A stretch of DNA of 64,000 nt from Algoriphagus ornithinivorans (GTDB lineage Bacteria > Bacteroidota > Bacteroidia > Cytophagales > Cyclobacteriaceae), in contig NZ_FOVW01000009.1 in assembly GCF_900115305.1 (NCBI RefSeq), positions 1 to 64,000 on the forward strand, in the 5' to 3' direction. Below the pieces are notes generated by a model. The model was not told the origin of the DNA. It did no database searches and saw only the letters and a list, made by a program, of their open reading frames with translations. Positions within the stretch are counted from its first letter, which is position 1. Each line of letters opens with the position of its first letter. Position numbers and translations under genes: made by a program. Shown in pieces: positions 55,620 to 64,000 of this stretch.

Positions 55620-56018
55620 ATGAACTATTGGATGGTGAAAAGCGAACCAAACTCCTATTCCTGGGAGGATTTTGAAGGAAAAGGGGAAGATGTTTGGGAT
55701 GGAGTCAGAAACTATCAGGCTAGAAATTACCTTAAAGAAATGGAGGTAGGAGATGCAGTGATGTTCTATCATAGTGGAAAGGAGAAGGCAGTCGTAGGAA
55801 TAGCTAAAGTATCCGTATCTGCATTTCCCGACCCAAAAGACGAGGCTTGGGTGGCAGTTAACTTAAAGACTCATCAAAAATTAAATAAGCCTGTTACTCT
55901 TTCCCAAATCAAATCAGAAGATTCGCTTTCAGAATTACCCATTTTAAAACAAAGCCGATTATCTGTTTTGCCTATGAGTAAGGAAGAGTTTGAAACGATT
56001 TTAAAAATGTCAAAATGA
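55620..56018 (+). CDS. EVE-domain protein
   Basis: This 132-residue protein is a stand-alone EVE domain (PUA-like fold), which binds modified bases in nucleic acid and is often found near restriction or RNA-related genes. MNYWMVKSEPNSYSWEDFEG, VWDGVRNYQARNYLKEMEVGD and VMFYHSGKEKAVVGIAKV are family signatures. ATG 55620 follows GGAAAG at a good distance, and the longer reading frame to 55581 has no conserved content. It overlaps the next gene by four bases (ATGA), so they are co-translated. Confidence 0.95.
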   Translation: MNYWMVKSEPNSYSWEDFEGKGEDVWDGVRNYQARNYLKEMEVGDAVMFYHSGKEKAVVGIAKVSVSAFPDPKDEAWVAVNLKTHQKLNKPVTLSQIKSEDSLSELPILKQSRLSVLPMSKEEFETILKMSK

Positions 56019-57628
56019 AGCAGCTTTTCGTATTTGGTTTAATTCTTTTTTTAGGCTTTAAATCTTTTGCACAAGTGGAATATGTGGCAAGATTTGAAGT
56101 AGAGACTGATTTTTTCGATCCTCTTTTTGAAACCATTCCTACAAATCAAGGACTAATTTCTTTCAGGACCCTTTCTAAAAAGGCTTTCAATAACAGAAGG
56201 ACCTTTCAATATTTTATTTCCGATTCGGAATTGAATACAGATGGGCTGATCGAATTGCCTGTCAGGGATGGTTTTGATATGGTAGGGTTTGATCTGGAAG
56301 GCGATTTTTTCCATGTTTTATTTCAAAGAGGTTATTCTACCACCGGTGAACGCTACGTTTTAAGAATAGATTTATCCACTAGAAAGGGCTTTGAATACGG
56401 GCTGAGCAACCTTTTGGATATGGAACTCGCTGAGTTTTTGGTTCAAAATAACAGCGTCATTGTAATGGGAGTTGCTGATACCCGGCCTGCTGTTCAGGTA
56501 TATGACTTGGATGACAAAAGTGTGCATACGCTGCAGGGTATTTATGGAAATGATACCCAAATTCTGCAAATACGAAAAATGCCTGAAATCGAATCATTTC
56601 AGGTGGTATTGAGTCGAAAAGGTCAATATAGAGAAAGGGAAATCATTATCAATACCTATGATTTGGAAGGGAATCTTCTGCGGGATATCAAGGTCAATCA
56701 ATTTGGAGACCCTGATCAGGAAATTATGGAAGCCTTGCTTTTACCGATGCGAGGATATCAGCAGACTATGATTGGATCCTTTGGATTGGAGAGAAGAGAT
56801 TATTACCAAGGGATGTATTTGATGGATATTAATGAATTCGGGGAGTTTGAAACCAAGCTATACACCTTGGAAGATTTCCCTAATTTTTTCAATTACCTGA
56901 ATGAAAGGTCTAAAGCTAGAAAAGATCGGGAAGTGATGCGCAATATTGAGAAAAATAGAGTTCCAAGCATTCGTAACGTGTACTCTATCCGACAGGCTAT
57001 AGAGACTCCAGACGCCTATTATGTTTATTTTGATCACTATAACATTATAAATTCCCGCGGTAATTTCCGCACTCCTTATTCCCCAATGGGAATGTATAGA
57101 TATGATCGTTTTAATCGGTTTGGTCAGAATATTTTTGACCCTATTTATATGAATAGGCTGGGGTCTCCTCAGTTCAATCAATTGCAACCTGAGTACAGTT
57201 ACATTTCGGCGCATTTCATTAAGTTAGGCAAAGATGGAAGGGTGATTTGGGATAATGCTGCCACTTTTGATGACCTGAATACTGAAATCCGGATGGCATT
57301 TGGGGACATAGCAGTAGTCGGGGATGAATTTTACCATGCCTATGTCCGGGATGATGAAATCCGTTTGGCTTATTTCAAAAATGGGGAGAAAATTTTTGAT
57401 AATCTGGAGGTTGAAATAGAGTTGATGGACGAGACCCAGCGGATCGCTGAAAATAACATGGAGACTTTAAGCATTTCTCACTGGTTTGGAAGATTTTACT
57501 TGCTGACTGGTACTCAGAGGATTCGATATCAGAAGGAAGATGGATCAGGTGCTAGCAAAGAGGTGTTTTTTTTAAGCAAAGTAATGGTCGCTGGGGATTT
57601 GTATCAGCCTGAAGAAGGGCAAGAGTAG
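56015..57628 (+). CDS. Secreted hypothetical protein coupled to the EVE gene
   Basis: This 537-residue exported protein has a signal peptide (MKQLFVFGLILFLGFKSFAQ). The remainder is beta-rich with repeats of short strands such as FDMVGFDLEGDFFHVLFQRG and DDEIRLAYFKNGEKIFDN, suggesting a propeller. No family is recognised. It overlaps the EVE gene by ATGA although one is cytosolic and the other exported, so the coupling may reflect operon packing only. It precedes pyrR by 34 bases. Confidence 0.75.
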   Translation: MKQLFVFGLILFLGFKSFAQVEYVARFEVETDFFDPLFETIPTNQGLISFRTLSKKAFNNRRTFQYFISDSELNTDGLIELPVRDGFDMVGFDLEGDFFHVLFQRGYSTTGERYVLRIDLSTRKGFEYGLSNLLDMELAEFLVQNNSVIVMGVADTRPAVQVYDLDDKSVHTLQGIYGNDTQILQIRKMPEIESFQVVLSRKGQYREREIIINTYDLEGNLLRDIKVNQFGDPDQEIMEALLLPMRGYQQTMIGSFGLERRDYYQGMYLMDINEFGEFETKLYTLEDFPNFFNYLNERSKARKDREVMRNIEKNRVPSIRNVYSIRQAIETPDAYYVYFDHYNIINSRGNFRTPYSPMGMYRYDRFNRFGQNIFDPIYMNRLGSPQFNQLQPEYSYISAHFIKLGKDGRVIWDNAATFDDLNTEIRMAFGDIAVVGDEFYHAYVRDDEIRLAYFKNGEKIFDNLEVEIELMDETQRIAENNMETLSISHWFGRFYLLTGTQRIRYQKEDGSGASKEVFFLSKVMVAGDLYQPEEGQE

Positions 57629-57662
57629 ATTTTCTTTTTATATTTACCCGCAAATCACACCC

Positions 57663-58211
57663 ATGCAAAAACGTCTTGTCTTAGATCAACAGCAAATAGG
57701 GATTATTCTCCGCAGATTTTGCCATCAGTTGATTGAAAATCATGATAATTTCGAAAATACAGTCCTGCTGGGATTGCAGCCCAGGGGAAGTATCCTCATG
57801 GATCACCTGGCTCCGATTTTGGAAGAGATCTCAGGAGTGAAAGTTCCTTTCGGCTATTTGGACGCCACTTTTCACAGGGACGATTTTCGAAGAAGAGATT
57901 TTCCCCTCAAAGCCAACGAAACAAAAATTAATTTCCTGGTAGAGGGTAAAAAAGTCATCCTAGTCGATGATGTATTATACAAAGGACGTTCTGTGAGAGC
58001 AGCTATGGATGCTATGATCGCCTTTGGAAGGCCACAGAAAGTAGAACTGATGGTCTTGGTAGATAGGAAACTCACCCGGGACTATCCCATCATGCCAGAT
58101 TATTATGGCATCAGGGTCAATACACTGGATAGCCAATACGTAGTTGTAGAATGGGCTAATCAGGGACAAGCAGAAAATGCAGTTTGGATCACAGAGAAAG
58201 TAAAAAGCTAA
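57663..58211 (+). CDS. pyrR: Pyr operon regulator / phosphoribosyltransferase, PyrR-like
   Basis: This 182-residue type I phosphoribosyltransferase has the PRPP-binding loop VILVDDVLYKGRSVRAAMDA near residues 99-118, typical of PyrR. VLLGLQPRGSILMDHLAP and VDRKLTRDYPIMPDYYGIRV agree with the family. PyrR acts as a uracil phosphoribosyltransferase and, in Gram-positives, an mRNA attenuation factor; in Bacteroidota the regulatory role is less certain and no attenuator hairpin is obvious just upstream. It is immediately followed by pyrB with 2 bases between. Confidence 0.9.
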   Translation: MQKRLVLDQQQIGIILRRFCHQLIENHDNFENTVLLGLQPRGSILMDHLAPILEEISGVKVPFGYLDATFHRDDFRRRDFPLKANETKINFLVEGKKVILVDDVLYKGRSVRAAMDAMIAFGRPQKVELMVLVDRKLTRDYPIMPDYYGIRVNTLDSQYVVVEWANQGQAENAVWITEKVKS

Positions 58212-58213
58212 GC

Positions 58214-59140
58214 ATGTCACAACTCAGCACCCGTCACCTCTTAGGAATCAAAAATCTCACCCCGGAGGATATTCATTTGATCCTTGAAACTGCCGCAAAT
58301 TTTAAAGAAGTTATCAATAGGCCTATCAAAAAAGTGCCTTCTCTGCGGGATATCACCATAGCGAATGTCTTTTTTGAAAACTCTACACGAACCCGGCTTT
58401 CCTTTGAATTAGCTGAAAAAAGACTTTCTGCTGATGTGATTAATTTCTCCTCCAGTAATAGTTCGGTCAAAAAAGGTGAGTCATTAGTTGATACAGTTAA
58501 TAATATTCTGTCCATGAAAGTGGATATGGTGGTCATGCGTCATAGCAGCCCCGGTGCACCACATTTTTTATCCAGAAATGTCAATGCCAATATTGTCAAT
58601 GCGGGGGATGGAACCCATGAGCATCCAACTCAGGCACTATTGGATTCATTTTCTATCCAAGAGAAACTTGGGGATTTGGCCGGGAAGAAAGTTGCAATCA
58701 TAGGAGATATCCTACATTCAAGAGTAGCGCTATCCAATATTTTCTGTCTGAAAAAACTTGGTGCTGAGGTGATGGTTTGTGGACCTATTACTTTGCTTCC
58801 AAAGCATATTGAAAGCTTAGGAGTAAAGGTGGAGTTGGATGTGAAAAAAGCTTTGCAATGGTGCGATGTGGCCAATGTGCTAAGAATTCAATTGGAAAGG
58901 CAGCAGATCAAATATTTCCCAAGCTTGAGGGAATATTCATTGTACTATGGAATCAATAAGAAGCTGCTGGAGCAATTGGATAAAGAAATTGTCATTATGC
59001 ATCCAGGTCCCATTAATAGAGGAGTGGAATTAGCATCTGATGTCGCGGATTCCGAGCATTCCATCATTCTAGAGCAGGTTCAAAATGGAGTTGCTGTTCG
59101 AATGGCAGTCCTGTATTTGTTGGCAGGCTCCAGGAGTTAA
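58214..59140 (+). CDS. pyrB: Aspartate carbamoyltransferase catalytic chain
   Basis: This enzyme joins carbamoyl phosphate and aspartate in pyrimidine synthesis. The 308-residue protein carries the carbamoyl-phosphate motif S57-T-R-T-R61 in FFENSTRTRLSFELAEKRL, the HRT-like region HSSPGAPHF, and HEHPTQALLD with the catalytic His. MHPGPINRGVELASDVAD near the end is the aspartate-binding loop. It starts at ATG 58214 after AAGC, two bases past pyrR. No pyrI is seen. A strong terminator follows. Confidence 0.97.
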   Translation: MSQLSTRHLLGIKNLTPEDIHLILETAANFKEVINRPIKKVPSLRDITIANVFFENSTRTRLSFELAEKRLSADVINFSSSNSSVKKGESLVDTVNNILSMKVDMVVMRHSSPGAPHFLSRNVNANIVNAGDGTHEHPTQALLDSFSIQEKLGDLAGKKVAIIGDILHSRVALSNIFCLKKLGAEVMVCGPITLLPKHIESLGVKVELDVKKALQWCDVANVLRIQLERQQIKYFPSLREYSLYYGINKKLLEQLDKEIVIMHPGPINRGVELASDVADSEHSIILEQVQNGVAVRMAVLYLLAGSRS

Positions 59141-59159
59141 AAGGTTGAATCAAAAAAAC

Positions 59160-59193
59160 GGCTGTTGCGTATTTCACAACAGCTTTTTTTTTT
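59160..59193 (+). terminator. Terminator of the pyrR-pyrB operon
   Basis: GCTGTTG at 59161 pairs with CAACAGC at 59177, followed by ten T. Confidence 0.9.
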
Positions 59194-59253
59194 GATTCTC
59201 CTTGCGGAGATAAACTTTTTGATTTCAGCTTTTATTTTTTCCAAACTGCCTGT

Positions 59254-59341
59254 GAGAGACTTTAAACACTCCACTTTAAATTCCTTCACCGCGAAGCCGC
59301 AGAGACCGCTAAGAATTCCGCAAGGATTTTATTGGCATTAA
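59254..59341. repeat. Intergenic repeat pair, copy A
   Basis: This 88-bp unit begins GAGAGACTTTAAACACTCC and ends TTTTATTGGCATTAA; copy B at 59518 differs at about three bases. It contains CCGCGAAGCCGCAGAG. Confidence 0.8.
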
Positions 59342-59517
59342 TCATTATCTAAAAGTTGCTTTAGGAATGGACCGAGGAGCTTATAAAAAACTAATAACAC
59401 TTAACTACCAGCTCCCATTCTTCTTCACTTCTTCTAAGCTTTGCGGGAGATTATAAGCCGATATTTTGGTTTTAGAAATTTTGACCCCCATTTTTCTCTG
59501 CGCCGCTGCGCCTCTGC

Positions 59518-59605
59518 GAGAGACTTTAAACACTCCACTTTAAATTCATTCACCGCAAAGCCGCAGAGACCGCTAAGAATTCCGCAAGGATTTTATTGGC
59601 ATTAA
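59518..59605. repeat. Intergenic repeat pair, copy B
   Basis: It matches copy A. The preceding CTCTGCGCCGCTGCGCC stretch (near 59497) also returns at 59683-59700, so three nested repeat types fill the 647-base gap between pyrB and the barrel gene. No gene is visible there. Confidence 0.8.
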
Positions 59606-59787
59606 CCTTAAACTAAAAGTTAGCTATGGAATGGATCAAGTACCTTATAATTTGTCGGTGCGAGAAATTTTGATCCCCATTATTCTCTGCGCCGCTGCGC
59701 CGCTGCGAGAGACTTGCCACTGCAATCTGCCAACAGCCTACTGCAGACTGCCAACTTTTCAGCTTTCAAACTTCTCACTTCATCCTT

Positions 59788-60396
59788 TCAAAGTCCTCTC
59801 CACCTTCCTCCGCCTACATAGAATCCTAATGTAAACCCAAAATACTGATTCAAGGCTTCTCCTATTATATTTCCACTGGTATCTTGCAAATTGCTGACAG
59901 GAACGAAATTATATTCAGCTCCCATTCGGAATTTTCCGAGCTCTATACCTGCTCTTACAATCGGCGCCCATTTAAAATCTGCATCTAAATTATCAAAATC
60001 AGGGGCTGAAGGTGAGCTTGAGTCAAACTCCACGGCGCTTAGTGTGAAATAACCATACCCCACTCCTATGTAAGGGGCAAAGTTGCTTCCGCCGTTGTTA
60101 AAATAATAATCAAAGGTCCCTGAAATAGATGCGTTAGCTGAAACTTCTCCTTGGTATTCTTCGAAATCATTAATGGTGGTAACCTCTTTGGCTAGAGCAG
60201 CCACACCGAATCTAAGGCCCACATTCATATTGTTAGCAATATTGATTTTTGGTTCTAAGTTGACCAAAAAACCTAAGCCTCCTCCATCAGGGATTGCGGG
60301 CCCCAAGTCTAATCCCATTCTGAATTTCCCAGCTTGCTGACCAAAAGAGGCCTGAGCACTGAAAAGAATTGCTAGTACTATTAAAAGCTTTTTCAT
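59788..60396 (-). CDS. Outer-membrane beta-barrel protein
   Basis: This 202-residue protein has a signal peptide (MKKLLIVLAILFSAQASFGQQ) and alternating strand-forming sequence: FRMGLDLGPAIPDGGGLGFLVNLEPKINI, NVGLRFGVAAL, FAPYIGVGYGYFTLSA, FRMGAEYNFVPVSN and an aromatic-rich end GFTLGFYVGGGRW. This is a small OmpA/OmpW-like porin-type barrel of eight or so strands; no ligand is evident. It is not coupled to a neighbour: repeats lie downstream and a palindrome upstream. Confidence 0.85.
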   Translation of the reverse strand: MKKLLIVLAILFSAQASFGQQAGKFRMGLDLGPAIPDGGGLGFLVNLEPKINIANNMNVGLRFGVAALAKEVTTINDFEEYQGEVSANASISGTFDYYFNNGGSNFAPYIGVGYGYFTLSAVEFDSSSPSAPDFDNLDADFKWAPIVRAGIELGKFRMGAEYNFVPVSNLQDTSGNIIGEALNQYFGFTLGFYVGGGRWRGL

Positions 60397-60433
60397 CCGT
60401 TTATAATTTGTTTTTTAGAGTTCAGATGAAATC

Positions 60434-60452
60434 CCTGCCTGCGGCAGGCAGG
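60434..60452. repeat. GC-rich palindrome
   Basis: CCTGCCTGCGGCAGGCAGG forms a near-perfect 9-bp inverted repeat around one base. It lies between divergent genes and resembles the REP-like palindromes common in Bacteroidota intergenic DNA. Confidence 0.75.
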
Positions 60453-60624
60453 TCGCACATTTTCTCCGAAACCTCTGGGCATCCCAGTTTGTGTCGATTA
60501 CGTGGTGCTCGATTTCATGAATTCTTGTAGGTTAATTTTGAGTTGAGCTATTGGAATCAAAAAAGGTTCCAAATATTCTAAACTTCAAAGTATTGCATGT
60601 AGTTTAGGAGCTAAAATCATTTTT

Positions 60625-61341
60625 ATGCTAACGGTATCGAATTTAATCAAGCGTTACGGGAAACAAAACGCAGTGAATGATATTTCTTTTCATTTGGAAG
60701 GTGGTGAAGTGGTTGGTCTTTTAGGGCCTAATGGAGCAGGGAAAAGTACAACCATGAAATGTATAGTGGGCTTATTGAGAAAGACTTCCGGGGAAATTAT
60801 CATTGGAGGACATGATCATCTTTCTGTAGAGGCTAAGAGGTTTTTTAGCTACATTCCCGAAACCCCCTATGTGTATGATTTATTGACTGTGCGAGAACAT
60901 TTGCAGTTTATTGCTCAGGCTTACGGGATCAAGGATTGGAAAAGCAGGGGAGAAGAGTTGATGGAAATCTATGACTTGACCGATAAGGCCGATAAGCTGG
61001 GAAGGGATTTGTCCAAAGGAATGCGCCAAAAGATATCCATATGCTGCGCCCTTTTACCGGATCCACAGTTGCTGTTTTTCGACGAACCCATGATTGGTTT
61101 AGATCCGAAAGCAATAAAAAACACCAAAAAAATATTTAAAGAGCTCAAAGAGGCTGGGAAAACAATATTAGTCAGTACCCATTTGATCGATTCTGTGGAG
61201 ACGATTGCTGATAGAATCATGATTTTGAAGAATGGAGATATCATCGGCAATGACACTTTGAGCAATTTGAAGCAACAATTCATTCAGGATGAGCAGGGAA
61301 GTTTGGAGGATATATTTTTAGAATTGACAAAAGATGAATGA
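60625..61341 (+). CDS. ABC transporter ATP-binding protein
   Basis: This 238-residue ATPase has Walker A GPNGAGKST at 34-42, signature LSKGMRQKI near 134, Walker B LLFFDEPMIGLDP and switch His in LVSTHLID. It has the short-CcmA/ABC-2 type profile. The permease gene follows with an 8-base overlap, so they form one exporter. The substrate is unknown. Confidence 0.92.
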   Translation: MLTVSNLIKRYGKQNAVNDISFHLEGGEVVGLLGPNGAGKSTTMKCIVGLLRKTSGEIIIGGHDHLSVEAKRFFSYIPETPYVYDLLTVREHLQFIAQAYGIKDWKSRGEELMEIYDLTDKADKLGRDLSKGMRQKISICCALLPDPQLLFFDEPMIGLDPKAIKNTKKIFKELKEAGKTILVSTHLIDSVETIADRIMILKNGDIIGNDTLSNLKQQFIQDEQGSLEDIFLELTKDE

Positions 61342-62971
61342 GATCAAATTGCTCCTGAGAAAGGACCTTTTAATCCTGAAGAATAATATCTGGCTGATTC
61401 TAAAGAATCCATTGCGATTGCTCCCCTACGGAGGGATGGTTGCCTATTTTTTCTTCATTTACACGATGAGAGTCAGAAGAGGTGCCGAGGAAGGACAAAC
61501 AGGAATTGAGAATCTTGATGTCGACGGTTTGCCTCAAGTTGACTTTGGACTTCAGAATGTAATAGGTGGAATTACTCTTTTAGCATTGGCATTTCTGATA
61601 TTCCAGCTATTCAGAGCTACCAAAAAGAATGTTAGTTTTTTCAAAATGGCAGATGTCAATTTATTGTTTACTGCACCAGTAAAACCTGAAAATATCCTGA
61701 TTTACTACATGGGAAGGTCTATCATACCTTCTTTGGGAGGTAGTATCATTTTTATCATTTATGGGGCTAGTCAATTTGCAGACAAGATTGAGTTTTCCTT
61801 TATTAATATTGCCTTCTTAGTGCTTGGTTTTGCCCTCTTTTTCTTTTTAACCTCGCCGATCCGCTTTTTGGTCTATACGCTTCATACCAAATATGGTGTG
61901 ATGCAATATATCCAAACAGGAGTTATCATTTTGGCAGTCTTATTAGGGTTGGCTATCCTGATTCCAGGATTAATGGCTGAAAAATTCTGGCAGGGCATGT
62001 TTGCATGGATTGCCTCCCCTTGGTTTGATTTATTTCCTATAGTAGGTTGGTCCAGAGCGATGATGAGCTATATTTTTAATCAAAACTTGATTACTGCTCT
62101 AGCTTTTTTTGGCTTATATCTATTAGCCTACTATGTCATCTTACGCTTAGTGTTGGATACTGCGGGATATTATTATGAGGATGTATTGGAGGCTACCAAA
62201 TCCAATGAAGAACAGGTAGAAAAGGTAAGAGGGAAAAAAGAGACTCCAGAGTCATCTATGAGCCTGAATACTAAAAAGAAGTTGGCGCTTCCTGATTTTG
62301 GGGTAGGGGCCAAAGCACTTTACTGGAGAAATTATGTCCATGCAAGCAGACAGGATTTTCACCCATTGTTTGGATTATGGTCTGTGATTTTAGCTGCCCT
62401 TGGGATTGCTTTTGCCATCCTTTCCAACTTTGATTGGTTTTCTCATAAAGTATTGAATGGCTATTTGTTGATGTTAGTCGGGATCAATTTTTTTGCTGGA
62501 ATAGGAAGAGGCTCTGTTGGTGATCTGAAGAAACCTTATTTCTTTTTAATTCCGGCTTCCTGGTCCTCCAAACTCTGGAATGTCATAAAATTGGACTTGG
62601 TACAATTGGGCTTGATCTCCTGGGTATTGATTATTCCTTCTGTTTTGATAGCTGGCTTGGACTGGAAATTGATTTTGTTTTATCCCCTATGCGTATTTTT
62701 GGTATACATAGTCGGTTTGACGATCAATATGATTCCCAAAGTAGCATTTGAAGAAGGCTGGGATCAAAAGCTCATTAAACCATTGATGATTGGGGGGATT
62801 TTTCTTTTTGGAATTATACCGAGTTTGGTTGTCTCTGTTTTGATTTTCGTTTGGACCCGGCAATTTGTCTGGATGCTTTTTGCATTTACAATAGGGCAAA
62901 CATTCATCGCAGGGGTTTTAGTCCATGTTTTATTGGATGTGATCAGTAGATTGGAGCTCAAAGAGATTTAG
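61334..62971 (+). CDS. ABC transporter permease, ABC-2-like
   Basis: This 545-residue integral membrane protein has roughly twelve hydrophobic segments, among them LPYGGMVAYFFFIYTM, VIGGITLLALAFLIFQLF, YIQTGVIILAVLLGLAILIPGL, and LKPLMIGGIFLFGIIPSLVVSVLIFVW. A charged loop at about 290-315 (ESMKSNEEQVEKVRGKKE-like) is cytoplasmic. It overlaps the ATPase gene by 8 bases. The gene resembles the putative ABC exporter family rather than an importer; cargo is not indicated. Confidence 0.85.
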   Translation: MNEIKLLLRKDLLILKNNIWLILKNPLRLLPYGGMVAYFFFIYTMRVRRGAEEGQTGIENLDVDGLPQVDFGLQNVIGGITLLALAFLIFQLFRATKKNVSFFKMADVNLLFTAPVKPENILIYYMGRSIIPSLGGSIIFIIYGASQFADKIEFSFINIAFLVLGFALFFFLTSPIRFLVYTLHTKYGVMQYIQTGVIILAVLLGLAILIPGLMAEKFWQGMFAWIASPWFDLFPIVGWSRAMMSYIFNQNLITALAFFGLYLLAYYVILRLVLDTAGYYYEDVLEATKSNEEQVEKVRGKKETPESSMSLNTKKKLALPDFGVGAKALYWRNYVHASRQDFHPLFGLWSVILAALGIAFAILSNFDWFSHKVLNGYLLMLVGINFFAGIGRGSVGDLKKPYFFLIPASWSSKLWNVIKLDLVQLGLISWVLIIPSVLIAGLDWKLILFYPLCVFLVYIVGLTINMIPKVAFEEGWDQKLIKPLMIGGIFLFGIIPSLVVSVLIFVWTRQFVWMLFAFTIGQTFIAGVLVHVLLDVISRLELKEI

Positions 62972-62985
62972 GAGAATTAACGAAA

Positions 62986-63054
62986 CTCTCACCGAATTTT
63001 ATTTGGTTTTTGATTGTTTGATTCGTGAGAGGGAAGAAAATTCCCTTAATTTTG
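62986..63054 (+). promoter_or_regulatory. Hairpin and -7 promoter element before the cysteine synthase gene
   Basis: CTCTCACCGAAT at 62986-62997 pairs with ATTCGTGAGAG at 63021-63031 apart from one bulge, with a loop of about 23 bases. It is a candidate terminator of the ABC genes or a regulatory hairpin; it has no T-run. TAATTTTG at 63047-63054 matches the -7 element TAnnTTTG, but I see no -33 TTTG at the expected spacing. Confidence 0.4.
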
Positions 63055-63076
63055 TAGCTCCAAATGTAACTGAACT

Positions 63077-64000
63077 ATGATTTACAATTCCATCATTGAA
63101 ACCATCGGTAATACCCCGATGATCCGATTAAACAAACTTGCCAAAGATATCAAAGGTGAAGTGCTGGTGAAGGTTGAATATTTCAACCCGGGCAACTCCA
63201 TGAAAGATAGAATGGCAATCAAAATGGTGGAGGATGCCGAAAAAGCTGGAATTTTAAAGCCGGGAGGTACAATCATAGAAGGAACTTCCGGAAATACAGG
63301 AATGGGCTTGGCCTTGGCTGCTGTTGCGAAAGGTTATAAGTGTATTTTTACCATGGCTGATAAGCAGTCCAAAGAAAAAATCGATATTCTTAAGGCTGTA
63401 GGGGCTGAGGTAATCGTATGCCCTACCAATGTTTCTCCAGAGGACCCACGCTCTTATTATTCAGTAGCGAGGAAGCTGAATGCGGATATTCCCAACTCTT
63501 TTTATCCAAACCAATACGATAACTTATCCAATACCGCTGCTCACTACGAGACCACCGGTCCTGAGATTTGGAATGATACAGACGGAAAAATCACGCATTA
63601 TGCGGCTGGGGTTGGTACCGGAGGTTCTATGTGTGGTACAGCTAAATATTTGAAAGAGCAGAATTCTAATATTGTTACCGTGGGGATTGATACTTATGGT
63701 TCTGTATTCAAAAAATATAAGGAAACAGGCGTTTTTGATGAGAAGGAAGTATATCCTTATTTGACTGAGGGAATTGGAGAGGATATTTTGCCAAAGAATG
63801 TCAACTTCGATATGATTGATCACTTTGTCAAAGTAACTGATAAAGATGCAGCGGTCATGACCAGAAGATTGGCCAGAGAAGAAGGACTTTTTGTCGGATG
63901 GTCTTGTGGATCTGCGGTTCATGGAGCTTTGGAATGGGCTAAGGAAAACCTGAAAGAAGGAGATCAAATGGTGATTATTCTACCGGATCATGGAACCCGC
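63077..64000 (+). CDS. Cysteine synthase / cystathionine beta-synthase family enzyme, 5' part
   Basis: This fold-type II pyridoxal-phosphate enzyme runs off the right window edge; 308 codons are present. The PLP Lys is K43 in NPGNSMKDRMA, the phosphate and substrate loop is GTSGNTGMGLA near residues 69-79, and GVGTGGSMCG near 180 binds the cofactor phosphate. SFYPNQYDNLSNTAAHYETTGPEIW matches the CBS-like group better than the CysK group, so beta-replacement with homocysteine is possible; either way it makes or uses cysteine precursors. It has no signal peptide. Confidence 0.93.
   Translation, partial: MIYNSIIETIGNTPMIRLNKLAKDIKGEVLVKVEYFNPGNSMKDRMAIKMVEDAEKAGILKPGGTIIEGTSGNTGMGLALAAVAKGYKCIFTMADKQSKEKIDILKAVGAEVIVCPTNVSPEDPRSYYSVARKLNADIPNSFYPNQYDNLSNTAAHYETTGPEIWNDTDGKITHYAAGVGTGGSMCGTAKYLKEQNSNIVTVGIDTYGSVFKKYKETGVFDEKEVYPYLTEGIGEDILPKNVNFDMIDHFVKVTDKDAAVMTRRLAREEGLFVGWSCGSAVHGALEWAKENLKEGDQMVIILPDHGTR

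Overview
The window comes from a member of the Bacteroidota, most likely a marine or aquatic Cyclobacteriaceae relative (Algoriphagus-like; an inference from gene content, not a search). The signs are a SusC/SusD pair driven by a hybrid two-component sensor, sulfatases with signal peptides, an Oar-type TonB receptor, a type IX secretion C-terminal domain, TAnnTTTG-type promoters and many A+T-rich intergenic repeats.

Layout. 1-5.3 kb: end of an IS3-family transposase, a lipoprotein with two DUF4394 units, an acyl-CoA-dehydrogenase-like enzyme, a Crp-family regulator and a pirin. 5.59 kb: tRNA-Ser(UGA), whose last 18 bases are repeated 163 bp downstream. 6.0-14.1 kb: an accessory island of mostly unrecognised genes beside the tRNA. 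It holds a minimal FtsZ/tubulin-like protein, an unknown 196-residue protein, a WYL regulator with a small partner, a ClpB-like AAA+ domain fused to an FtsH-type M41 metalloprotease, a PD-(D/E)XK-like nuclease, a second AAA+ protein related to the first but without the protease and without the arginine finger, and an OGG-fold glycosylase. The same 22-bp motif lies in front of the FtsZ-like gene and the AAA-protease gene. I regard 6.0-12.3 kb as the candidate undescribed system, probably a WYL-controlled defence or stress system; this is inference.

14.5-16.8 kb: katG. 16.8-18.5 and 23.5-24.0 kb: repeat fields built from a GCCGCAGGC-type unit and MITE-like modules. They flank an Oar receptor, a PhoD-like phosphatase and a Crp regulator. 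24.4-39.7 kb: a polysaccharide utilisation locus for a sulfated glycan: a divergent sulfatase, the HTCS regulator, then SusC, SusD, sulfatase, beta-helix protein and sulfatase in one direction. 40.4-44.3 kb: a large secreted glycosidase-like protein with four carbohydrate-binding modules and a T9SS tail.

44.6-64.0 kb is ordinary core genome: a YihY membrane protein, YbgC thioesterase, MltG, a TlpA-like thioredoxin, a Nudix hydrolase, Sua5/TsaC, WbqC, ClpC, a PolX-like PHP protein whose polymerase site looks dead, an EVE protein, PyrR-PyrB, an outer-membrane barrel, an ABC transporter pair and a cysteine synthase family gene cut by the window end. Functions were assigned by reading motifs, with no database search.
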